Assembly: GCA_020849725.1 (NCBI GenBank)
Contig: JADLAZ010000145.1
Span: 1-28,705, forward strand
Direction: 5' to 3'
Source of the DNA: Chloroflexota bacterium
Lineage (GTDB): Bacteria; Chloroflexota; Chloroflexia; Thermomicrobiales; JADLAZ01
Length of the DNA stretch: 28,705 nucleotides
Shown: one piece after another, positions 16,249 through 24,700 of the stretch
Numbering within the stretch: the stretch's first letter is position 1
Layout: every line of letters begins with the position of its first letter
Program-made: the position numbers and the translations under genes
The notes under the pieces: generated by a model
Seen by the model: the letters and a program-made list of their open reading frames with translations, nothing else
Database searches by the model: none
Told to the model about the DNA's origin: nothing

Positions 16249-16992
16249 CTACACTAGCCGCAGCGCGCGGGCACGGGCGATCGCCTGGGCGCGGCTGTGG
16301 ACGGCGAGCTTGCCGTAGATGCGCTTCAGGTGCGTGCGCATGGTGCTGTGGCCGATCGACGTCTCCGGTAGCCGGGACAGCCATGCCCGTGCGCTGAGCA
16401 GGTCGACGCGTCCGAGCGCCGGCGGGGTGTGCGCCTCATCGCCGGCGGCAAGCGCGTAGCCCAGCGCTTCATCGACAAGGGCGTGCCGCTCGCACCAGGC
16501 TGCCGCGCATCGGAGGAGGATCGGGACCAGGTCCGGCCGGTCCGCCTGCAGCCGTGCTCGCAGCAGCGCGCCGAAGAGATGGTGGTACCGATACCATCGC
16601 CGCTCGCCGTCGAGCGGGATAAGGAAGAGGTTGGACCGCTCCAACTGCGCCAGCACGGATCGAGCGCCCGGCAACGCGGCCGGCGACCCTGACGACGCGC
16701 CGGCGCCGGATGGCGCTGCCCCTCGGTCAGGCGCGGCCGCCAGCAATTCGTCGCACAACGACGCGGTCAGCCGATCGAGCACGGTGGTCCGCAAGAGGAA
16801 CTCGTGGACGTGATCGGGCTGACGGGCGAGTACCTCTTCGGTGACGAAGTCGAGGAAGGACCGGTGGCTGCCGGTGAAGGCGGCCAGGAACGAATCGATG
16901 TCGCCGTGGTCCTGCATCGCCAGCGCCGCCAGTTGCACGCCGGCGATCCAGCCCTCGGTGCGCGCCTCCAGCGTCTCAACCTGGGCCGGCGA
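16249..16992 (-). pseudogene. MalT-type LuxR regulator (LAL family), truncated and internally deleted
   Basis: Debris of a large (normally about 900 aa) ATP-dependent LuxR regulator. Seen: the frame opens in VETLEARTEGWIAGVQLAA (the usual end of the NTPase module), continues through FTGSHRSFLDFVTEEVLARQ, FLLRTTVLDRL and RWYRYHHLFGALLRARL, then the first helical repeats (CAAAWCERHALVDEALGYAL). Near 16375, SARAWLSRLPE is joined directly to TSIGHSTMRTHLKRIYGKLA, the second half of the LuxR helix-turn-helix. So most of the helical-repeat domain and the first HTH helices are gone, and the N-terminal Walker region is missing too. The upstream truncation point lies about 60 bp from the tRNA-Arg 3' end. 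The remaining frame has no stop, which suggests a fairly recent event. Confidence 0.85.
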
Positions 16993-17041
16993 CCTTTTGA
17001 CTCGCCGATATCGGGGTCCATTGACGGCCAGAATCGCCTGA

Positions 17042-17090
17042 TTCTGCGCGGGATACCCTCGGAGGGACTCGAACCCCCAGCCTTCTGATC
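17042..17090 (-). repeat. 49-bp direct repeat copy inside the intact tRNA-Arg locus
   Basis: Partner of the copy at 13743-13791 with 49/49 identity. It covers the tRNA 3' part plus 12 bp beyond the discriminator base. Here it forms part of the complete tRNA. Confidence 0.85.
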
Positions 17091-17126
17091 CGAAGTCAGA
17101 CGCTCTGTCCTTTGAGCTACGAGGGC
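17054..17126 (-). tRNA. tRNA-Arg (anticodon TCG)
   Basis: 73-nt cloverleaf on the minus strand. The acceptor stem GCCCTCG pairs with CGAGGGT (outer pair G-U) and the discriminator is A. D stem GCTC/GAGC with an 8-nt loop. Anticodon stem TCTGA/TCAGA with loop CTTCGGA, so anticodon TCG. Five-nt variable loop AGGCT, T arm GGGGG-TTCGAGT-CCCTC. CCA is not encoded. It reads CGA codons. It has an extended -10 promoter just upstream and is the intact member of the 49-bp repeat pair. Confidence 0.97.
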
Positions 17127-17139
17127 CGGTAGCCAGGTC

Positions 17140-17148
17140 AGTATATCA
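17140..17148 (-). promoter_or_regulatory. Extended -10 promoter of tRNA-Arg
   Basis: Minus-strand TGATATACT (TGn plus TATACT) predicts a start at about 17133, seven nt before the mature tRNA 5' end. The -35 region is poor (GGTGGC at 17-nt spacing), as is common with extended -10 promoters. Confidence 0.6.
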
Positions 17149-17211
17149 GATCGCCAGGCCGGGCCACCGCTCGCGTGACCGACCTGGTCGTCGCTGCGGT
17201 ATCGATCGACG

Positions 17212-18033
17212 CTAGCCAACGACCTCTGTCAGGAATGCGCGGACGGCCTGGAGGTAGGCGTCGAACTGCTCACGGCGCACGTCGTGGCCGGCCTGGCGGA
17301 TACGCACGACCGTCGTCAGCGGCTGGAGGCTGGCCATCCTGGCGGCGACCTCCGGTGTAATGATGCCGCCGCGCTCCGGGTCGGCAGTGATCACGAGCAT
17401 CGGCTCAGTCACCTCGGGGAAGATCTCGCGCCAGTCTCGGCGCTCTGCGGGCCGCACTGCGGCGACACTCGGGCTGAACGTGAGCAGCGCGTCAACCCAG
17501 GGGCCGAGATCTTCCTCGGCCCAATCTGGGTGCTGGCTGCGACCGCGGGCCAACAAGTCGTCGCGCCCAACGGCTGAGCGCTCGGCCAGCAGCGCACCGA
17601 TCCAGGCGGCAAAACCCTCTCGATCGGCCTGAGAACCCGTGCCATCGGGCAGGCGAAAGACACCATCCTCGAGGATAGCGGCGCGGGCGAGGCCGGGATA
17701 ATCCGCCAGCAGCGTCAAAGTCGTCAAGGCGCCCATGGAATGGCCGCCGACCACGGGCCGATCTAACCGGAGCGCCCGAATGAACTCCGCCAGGTCCGTC
17801 GCGCGCGCCTCGGATGTGTAGCCGTCGCGCGGCTCCTCCGACCGACCGTGCCCGCGCGCATCGGGCATGATCACGTCGTAGTCGGCTTCCAGCGCCCGCG
17901 CCAGCCGGGTCCAGCACAGCCCAGCGTCGGTCGCGCCGTGCGACAGCACCAGCGGCGGGTGGTCGCCGCCGGTACGATGGAAGTGAATGCGCAACCCGTT
18001 CGCTATCACAACACCACTCGACCAGGCGGTCAT
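17212..18033 (-). CDS. Alpha/beta hydrolase
   Basis: 273-aa soluble hydrolase with a complete fold. Seen: oxyanion region SHGATDAGLCW, PDARGHGRSEEP, nucleophile elbow GGHSMGA (Ser99), a candidate acid in VITADPERGG, and His in IRQAGHDVRREQF near residue 252. This is the esterase/lactonase/C-C hydrolase superfamily, and substrate class cannot be resolved from sequence alone. AGGAGGAGACG precedes the ATG. It is the third gene of the run Rieske oxygenase, LLM oxidoreductase, hydrolase with gaps of 72 and 51 nt, so it probably hydrolyses a product of the upstream oxidation steps. Confidence 0.92.
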   Translation of the reverse strand: MTAWSSGVVIANGLRIHFHRTGGDHPPLVLSHGATDAGLCWTRLARALEADYDVIMPDARGHGRSEEPRDGYTSEARATDLAEFIRALRLDRPVVGGHSMGALTTLTLLADYPGLARAAILEDGVFRLPDGTGSQADREGFAAWIGALLAERSAVGRDDLLARGRSQHPDWAEEDLGPWVDALLTFSPSVAAVRPAERRDWREIFPEVTEPMLVITADPERGGIITPEVAARMASLQPLTTVVRIRQAGHDVRREQFDAYLQAVRAFLTEVVG

Positions 18034-18084
18034 CGTCTCCTCCTGTCCATCATGTGCGATAGCCGGCAGGCGCTCGCTGCCCCG

Positions 18085-19047
18085 TCAGCCGACGTGCGGC
18101 GCGACCTCCTCGGCGATGATCTGCAACCCATCCATGTCATCAAGGTCGAGGCGCTGGACCATGATCTCCTGCACGCCGGCCGCCGCATAGGCCGCGATCC
18201 GGTCGATCACTTCGGCCGGTGAGCCGGCGATTACGTGTGGCGAGCGCGCGCGCAGTGCCGCCAGCGTCTCCGACGGCGAGGCTGCTGGGTGAGGCGGTGC
18301 GACGTGGCCGAGCCGCTGGCCCAATTCGGCTTCGGTGCGGTAGCAGATGACCTGGATCATGAGCGTGCGCCGGACATCGCCCGGCTGCCGGCCGGCGCGA
18401 ACGAGCAATTCGTCCAGCAGCGTGGAGGACTCACGAAAGGCATCCGGGCTGCGACTGCCGGTGTTCCAGACATCGGCGTAGCGGGCGGTGAGTGGCAGCG
18501 TACGCTTCGGGCCGGCGCCGCCGATCAGCAGCCGCGGTCCTCCGGGCCGCGGCGAGCGCGGCAGCAGCCGCGCCTCCTGCAGCCGGTAGAAACGGCCGGT
18601 GAAGCTCACTGGCTCGTCGTGCCGACCGAGCAGCGTGATGACCTCGACCGCTTCGGCCAGGCGCGCCATGCGCGTGGCGCGGTCGCCCAGGTCGTAGCCG
18701 AACATGGCGTGCTCGCGCTCCATCCAGCCGGCGCCGACGCCGAGCACAAAGCGGCCGCCGCTCAGCCCGTCCAGCGCCATCGCCTGACGCGCCAGGTTGA
18801 TCGGATCGCGGAAAGAGACCGGCGATACCAGTGGGCCAAACTCCAGGCGGGCGCTGTGATCGGCCAGGTAGGTGAAGGCCGTGTAGATCTCCACCGAGTC
18901 GGCGTAGCCGCCCTGGCCGCCGGGCAAGAAGTGGTCGCAGCAATAGAGGCCGCGGTAGCCGAGCCGGTCGACCTCGGCCACGATGCGCTGCCAGCGGGCC
19001 CAACTCAAGCCGTTGGCCATTTCGATCTGAACCGACAGGGCGACCAT
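18085..19047 (-). CDS. LLM-class oxidoreductase, F420- or flavin-dependent
   Basis: 320-aa TIM-barrel luciferase-like monooxygenase/reductase. Seen: GYRGLYCCDHFLPGG near residue 32, TYLADHSARLEFGPLVSPVSFRDP, the family stretch GGRFVLGVGAGWMEREHAMFG, and the C-terminal SPHVIAGSPAEVIDRIAAY. The pattern fits the F420-dependent LLM group common in actinobacteria and Chloroflexota, though FMN use is not excluded. AAAGGA precedes the ATG. It sits between a Rieske oxygenase gene and a hydrolase gene on the same strand, which suggests a role in oxidising or reducing an organic substrate in one pathway. Confidence 0.92.
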   Translation of the reverse strand: MVALSVQIEMANGLSWARWQRIVAEVDRLGYRGLYCCDHFLPGGQGGYADSVEIYTAFTYLADHSARLEFGPLVSPVSFRDPINLARQAMALDGLSGGRFVLGVGAGWMEREHAMFGYDLGDRATRMARLAEAVEVITLLGRHDEPVSFTGRFYRLQEARLLPRSPRPGGPRLLIGGAGPKRTLPLTARYADVWNTGSRSPDAFRESSTLLDELLVRAGRQPGDVRRTLMIQVICYRTEAELGQRLGHVAPPHPAASPSETLAALRARSPHVIAGSPAEVIDRIAAYAAAGVQEIMVQRLDLDDMDGLQIIAEEVAPHVG

Positions 19048-19119
19048 GCTGCGTCCTTTCGCTGCGGGTGAGATGCCGGCGCCGGCGTCCGGACCGGCGC
19101 TGTCAGAGGCTGGCGCCGA

Positions 19120-20208
19120 TCAGGCCAGGAAGCGTGTCAGCAGCCGATGGAAGTGATGCACGCCGGTCTCGCGCGTGACCGAGTAGCGGCCGCGGTCGTA
19201 GAAGCGCGACCGGACCCCCTGCTGCACCCGCTCGACAATGGCCTCGTCCTCGCGCTCGACGCGGTCCAGCAGCGCCGTCGGCGCGAGGGCGGCGAAGCGG
19301 GCATGATCGCCGACGTAGGTCAGGAACGACACTCGCGTGCGGTCGACCGCCAGCGGCTGGACGACATTGATCGACAGGCCCCAGGGATAGAAGTTCAACA
19401 TCAGGTTCGGGAACAGCCAATAGTAGTAGGCGGCGATGTGCTGGCCGTGGTCGGGCGACGCGGCCGGCAGATCGAAGGCGTCCTCGCCGCTGGCGGCGAT
19501 GCCCACTTGAAGGGTGCACAGCGGGAACAGTTCGGTGCGGTACTGGCCATAGTCGAGCGCCGCGTTGAGCGCGGCGTGAACGTAGGGGATGTGGAAGCCC
19601 TCCAGGTAATTGTCGCAATAGAGCGCCCAGTTGGCCCGCACCAGGTAGTCGCGCGAGTGGGTCGGGTCGAAGGTGAACCGGTCGAGCGGCAGCCAGTCCA
19701 GCCGCTCGCGCAGCGGCCCGACCCACTCAGCAAAGCCGAAGGCCGGGTCGATGGCGGTGAAGAGGAGCGTGCCCCAGCGCTCCAGCGGCAGGCGCGGCAG
19801 ATCGTCGGCTGGCGACGGGAAGTCGCCGACACCCTCGAACTCGGGCATCGACAGCATCCGCCCGTCGAGCGCGAAGCGGCGCCCGTGGTAGCGGCAGCGC
19901 AGGCTGGCCACGTTGGCCTCGCCCTCGACCAGCACGTTGCCACGGTGAGTGCAGATGTTGGCCAGGCAGTGCAGGTGGTCGTCGTGGTCGCGCGATAGCA
20001 GCAGCGGCTCGTCGAGGCAGCCCTCGAGTAGCGTCAGCGGCCGCACGTGCCCCGGTGTCTTGACTCGGTCAGCATCGCCCAGGAAATGCCAGCAGCGGGC
20101 GAAAATGCGCTCGCGGGCGCGGGCCAGGTAGGCTGGGTCGGTATAGACCGCTGACGGGATGGTCGACGCCGCGCCAATGTCGGCCGCGACCTGGAGGCGA
20201 TCACCCAT
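19120..20208 (-). CDS. Rieske non-heme iron oxygenase, alpha subunit
   Basis: 362-aa aromatic-ring-hydroxylating/amine-oxygenase type alpha subunit. ATG 20208 is preferred over the open frame further upstream because AAGGAA lies nine bases before it. Seen: Rieske [2Fe-2S] ligands CTH (C86, H88) and CRYH (C105, H108), then the mononuclear-iron motif in DNYLEGFHIPYVHAAL (H206, H211). The LQVGIAASGEDAF and YYWLFPNLMLNFYPWG segments resemble the choline/carnitine/stachydrine-type oxygenases, so a quaternary amine or similar small substrate is possible. No reductase or beta subunit gene is adjacent. It is first in the three-gene run with the LLM enzyme and the hydrolase. Confidence 0.93.
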   Translation of the reverse strand: MGDRLQVAADIGAASTIPSAVYTDPAYLARARERIFARCWHFLGDADRVKTPGHVRPLTLLEGCLDEPLLLSRDHDDHLHCLANICTHRGNVLVEGEANVASLRCRYHGRRFALDGRMLSMPEFEGVGDFPSPADDLPRLPLERWGTLLFTAIDPAFGFAEWVGPLRERLDWLPLDRFTFDPTHSRDYLVRANWALYCDNYLEGFHIPYVHAALNAALDYGQYRTELFPLCTLQVGIAASGEDAFDLPAASPDHGQHIAAYYYWLFPNLMLNFYPWGLSINVVQPLAVDRTRVSFLTYVGDHARFAALAPTALLDRVEREDEAIVERVQQGVRSRFYDRGRYSVTRETGVHHFHRLLTRFLA

Positions 20209-20266
20209 GGCCGTTTCCTTGCCTGATCTCGGGGCAGGGCGCGCGCCGTGCGCCGCGCATGACGGC

Positions 20267-20291
20267 AGCCTACACGCCGTGGCAGAGCCGG

Positions 20292-20295
<4 letters not shown>
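20267..20295 (-). promoter_or_regulatory. Candidate promoter of the Rieske/LLM/hydrolase operon
   Basis: Minus strand TTGACC (20295-20290), a 17-nt spacer and TAGGCT (20272-20267). It predicts a start near 20260, a 52-nt leader, and a -35 that overlaps the stop codon of the GTPase gene. The -35 and spacing are good; the -10 is fair. Confidence 0.45.
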
Positions 20296-22082
<1,787 letters not shown>

Positions 22083-22142
22083 CGTCCTCGGTCCCCATCG
22101 CGCGCCGCCGCGGCCCAGCGGCCAGCGGTTGAGCCTGCTCGC

Positions 22143-22148
22143 ATTGTA
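22143..22148 (-). promoter_or_regulatory. -10 box candidate for the dynamin-like gene
   Basis: TACAAT on the minus strand predicts a start near 22136 and a leader of about 54 nt. No matching -35 is evident. It lies in the gap shared with the divergent TPR gene. Confidence 0.35.
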
Positions 22149-22189
22149 CCGGGTGCGCCGGCCAGTTTCGGTCCTGCTGGCGGTGTGGC

Positions 22190-23998
22190 GTGACCATGGT
22201 AGACTCGCGGTCAAGCCGCACACGGCGTGCCGGCGGGATCGGGAGATGGAGCGTGGCCGGCCCAGCGCGGGATGAACCGACCAGCCTGGGCGCCTGGCAG
22301 GGACCGCCGCCGGCCTGGCGCGGCGATCGGCCCCGTCTGGTCGTGCTGCCGTTCGCCGCTCACGACTATGACGGCTACCAGATCGTCTACGCGCGCCGGC
22401 TGGCCGAGTGGCTGGCAACGCGCCTCCACGCCACCGGCGCGGTCGACGCGGCCCTGCCTCTGCTGATCGGGACGGGCCAGGCCGGCGTCGACTACGCTCG
22501 CCTGACGCGGCTGCCGGAGCCGGAGGCGGCGCGGGACGTGGGCCGCCAGGCCGGCGCTGACTGGGTCGTCTTCGGCCGGGTCAATCTGCTGGAGCGCTGC
22601 GAGTGCGAGCTATTCGTGCTGGACGTGCGCACCGGCGCGCTGGTGCTGGGCGAGGCTGGCGAGCAGGAGCTGGAGCGAACGCTGGAGGCGCTGACGGCGC
22701 TGGCATTGCTCGTGCTGCGCGCCATCGGCGTGCCGCCGCTGGCCGACGATGCCCGGTCGCGCTTGTTCGACCAGGGGACACGCTCGCCCGAGGCACTGCG
22801 GGCCGCCCTGCTGGCGGCCGACCTGCTGGCGCAGCCGGATGGCATCGCGGCGGACCAGGCGAACGGGCTGGCCTACGCGTTCGCAGCGCTGGGGCACGAC
22901 CCGGCGTTCCGGTTGCCGGCCGACCTGGTGTTGGCGGTGGTGCTGGCCCGCCTGGACGGCTCGGCCGAGGTCGCCGCCGACGGCCTCGGCCTGCTGCGCC
23001 GGCTGACCCTGGCCGCGCCCGGCTACCATCGCGTGGCCGGGACAATCGGTCTGGTCTGGCAGCGTGGCGGTGACCACGGCCAGGCGGTGCAGGCATATCG
23101 AGAGGCGCTCCGGCTCAGTCCTGATCATCCTCACTACCTGTTCCGACTCGGTGTGTCGCTGGATGCCCTCGACGATGAGGAGGCGCTGCCGGTGCTGGCG
23201 GCCGCTGTCGCCGCCGATCCGGATAATGTCGCGGCCCAGGACCTGCTGGCGGCGCGACTGGCGCACGTCGGCCGGCTCGACGAGGCGCGGGCGGTGTGGG
23301 TGGCGCAACTGGCGCGCGACCCCGATCACGCCCCGGCGCTGACGAACCTGGGCGCGGCGCACGAGGCTGCCGGCGCGCAGGACCAGGCGCGCGAAGCGTA
23401 CCTCGCCGCCAGCCGGGCGAGTCCGGCCTACGCGCCGGCATTCGACCGGCTGGCCGCGCTCGCCGGCCGGCTGGGAGATCACGAGCGCGAGGTGGCGGCG
23501 CTGGAGCGTCTGGCGGCGCTACACCCGAGCGATGCCGGCGTGCTGGACCGGCTGGCGCGGGCGCTGGCGCGGGTGAACCGCCCTGAGAGCGAGTTGGCGG
23601 CCTGGCGCCGGCTGAGCGAGTTGAGGCCCGACTTCTGGCCGGCGCACTTTGCCAGCGCGGCGCGTTTGCAGGCGTTGGGGCGGCGCGACGAGGCGATCGA
23701 GGCCTACCGACAGGTGCTGGCGCTCGCGCCCGACCACCGGCCGTCGCTCGTAGAACTGGGCGTGCTGCTGGGCGGCAAGCGCCGGCTGACCGAGGCGGCG
23801 ACTTACCTGGGCCAGGCGTACGCGCTGGAGCCGGCCGACCCGGCCGCCGCCTACAATTTCGCTATCGTGCAAATGGAGCGCGGCGACTGGGTCCAGGCTG
23901 AGACGCTGCTGGGCCAGGTCAAGGCACTGGCGCCGGACGATCCGTTGCCCGACCGGGCGCTGATCGAGATCGCCCGCCGCCGCGCCCGCGGCTTCTGA
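22190..23998 (+). CDS. TPR protein with TolB-N-like N-terminal domain
   Basis: About 600-aa protein, probably cytoplasmic (no signal peptide). Seen: residues about 45-190 contain RPRLVVLPFAAHD, then a helix and GADWVVFGRVNLLERCECEL and VLDVRTGALV. This pattern resembles the TolB N-terminal/FlgO-type domain that often precedes TPRs in signalling proteins. From about 278 to the end come roughly nine tetratricopeptide repeats, for example AVQAYREALRLSPDHPHYLF and EAIEAYRQVLALAPDH. The start is uncertain: GTG 22190 and ATG 22196 lack a clear ribosome site, while GTG 22253 has GGAG seven bases upstream and would remove 21 residues. Likely a scaffold for protein contacts. It diverges from the GTPase gene and is followed by MerR and VWA genes on its own strand. 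Confidence 0.85.
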   Translation: MTMVDSRSSRTRRAGGIGRWSVAGPARDEPTSLGAWQGPPPAWRGDRPRLVVLPFAAHDYDGYQIVYARRLAEWLATRLHATGAVDAALPLLIGTGQAGVDYARLTRLPEPEAARDVGRQAGADWVVFGRVNLLERCECELFVLDVRTGALVLGEAGEQELERTLEALTALALLVLRAIGVPPLADDARSRLFDQGTRSPEALRAALLAADLLAQPDGIAADQANGLAYAFAALGHDPAFRLPADLVLAVVLARLDGSAEVAADGLGLLRRLTLAAPGYHRVAGTIGLVWQRGGDHGQAVQAYREALRLSPDHPHYLFRLGVSLDALDDEEALPVLAAAVAADPDNVAAQDLLAARLAHVGRLDEARAVWVAQLARDPDHAPALTNLGAAHEAAGAQDQAREAYLAASRASPAYAPAFDRLAALAGRLGDHEREVAALERLAALHPSDAGVLDRLARALARVNRPESELAAWRRLSELRPDFWPAHFASAARLQALGRRDEAIEAYRQVLALAPDHRPSLVELGVLLGGKRRLTEAATYLGQAYALEPADPAAAYNFAIVQMERGDWVQAETLLGQVKALAPDDPLPDRALIEIARRRARGF

Positions 23999-24053
23999 AC
24001 CGCGCCGCACCGACCGCGACGCGATCCAGCATGACGATAGTGTTGCACTCCTA

Positions 24054-24082
24054 TTGACACAGCGCCAGTGTCGCTGTATGAT
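24054..24082 (+). promoter_or_regulatory. Near-consensus sigma-70 promoter with overlapping dyads, MerR gene
   Basis: TTGACA (24054-24059), a 17-nt spacer, and TATGAT (24077-24082). The expected start, seven bases after the -10, is 24089, exactly the A of the MerR-gene ATG, which predicts a leaderless mRNA. The spacer holds two overlapping dyads: GACAC-N7-GTGTC (24056-24072) and ACAGCG-N7-CGCTGT (24059-24077). MerR-family proteins bind dyads between -35 and -10, so self-regulation is plausible. The 17-nt spacer differs from the 19-20 nt typical of MerR-activated promoters and would suit repression. Confidence 0.75.
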
Positions 24083-24088
24083 ATGCCA

Positions 24089-24643
24089 ATGGACGAGGAC
24101 GCCGGCTACACGATTGATGAGATGGCGAGCGCGGTCGACGTGCCGGTGCGCACGGTGCGCTACTACCTGGCCGAAGGGCTGCTGCCGGGACCAGGCAAGC
24201 GTGGCAAAGGCGCGCTCTACAGCGGCGCCCATGTGCAGCGGTTGCGCCTGATCCGGCGGCTGGTGGCCCGGCACGTGCCGCTGAGCGATATCGGGACCCA
24301 GCTCGCCAGCCTGGACGATGACGATGTGCGGCGCTTGTTGGCCCAGGAGGAGCGGCAGGCGACGCAACTCGTGGCGGAGGCGGCGTCGTCGTCGCCGCGT
24401 GACTACGTGGCCACCCTGCTGCGGCAGGCCGACGTGGTGGGTGACGCGCCGAGGGCGCGGGCAGCGTACTCGCTGGCAGCGCCGGTCGCGCCGCAGCCCC
24501 CGCGTCCTGAGACATGGCAGCGCTGGGAGGTGCTGCCGGGTCTGGAGCTGCTCGTGCGCCGGGACCTGGCTGGCACGCATCGCCGCCTGATCGAGCGGCT
24601 GATCGCGCTCGCGCGCGGCCATGATCCACCGGACGACCAGTAG
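24089..24643 (+). CDS. MerR-type transcriptional regulator
   Basis: 184 aa from ATG 24089; an in-frame ATG at 24083 abuts the -10 box and is less likely. Seen: winged HTH at the N-terminus, YTIDEMASAVDVPVRTVRYY then LAEGLLPGP, and the wing region GKRGKGALYSGAHVQRLRLI, followed by a helix VPLSDIGTQLASL and a charged stretch. There is no cysteine cluster for metals. The C-terminal 80 residues are variable and of unknown role. No ribosome site is present, consistent with leaderless translation. Its stop is 57 nt before the VWA gene on the same strand, and a shared transcript is likely. The inducer is unknown. Confidence 0.9.
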   Translation: MDEDAGYTIDEMASAVDVPVRTVRYYLAEGLLPGPGKRGKGALYSGAHVQRLRLIRRLVARHVPLSDIGTQLASLDDDDVRRLLAQEERQATQLVAEAASSSPRDYVATLLRQADVVGDAPRARAAYSLAAPVAPQPPRPETWQRWEVLPGLELLVRRDLAGTHRRLIERLIALARGHDPPDDQ

Positions 24644-24700
24644 CGCGCAGCAGTCTCTGGACCTTTCGTGGAGTATCACCCCGCAACGGGAGGAATCGCG

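Larger units (their letters stand above)
13743..17126. mobile_element. tRNA-Arg-bounded segment, possible eroded integrated element
   Basis: About 3.3 kb between two direct copies of the tRNA-Arg 3' region. Contents, all minus strand: a 3'-truncated alpha/beta hydrolase, an intact CPBP protease, a truncated CPBP gene and a MalT-type LuxR pseudogene lacking both its N-terminus and its middle. No integrase, relaxase or phage gene remains. The geometry supports integration; the missing integrase means it is a relic or a deletion product. Recombination between duplicated tRNA regions is an alternative. Confidence 0.4.

Noticed and set aside
16767..17219. Minus-strand frame of 150 codons through the tRNA-Arg gene
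   Set aside because: Its centre is translated tRNA (SDQKAGGSSPSEGIPRR), a known annotation artefact, and the rest is out of frame with the LuxR remnant.
22083..22418. Upstream extension of the GTPase frame (112 codons)
   Set aside because: It overlaps the divergent TPR gene, is Arg-rich and lacks a ribosome site. ATG 22082 fits the family N-terminus.
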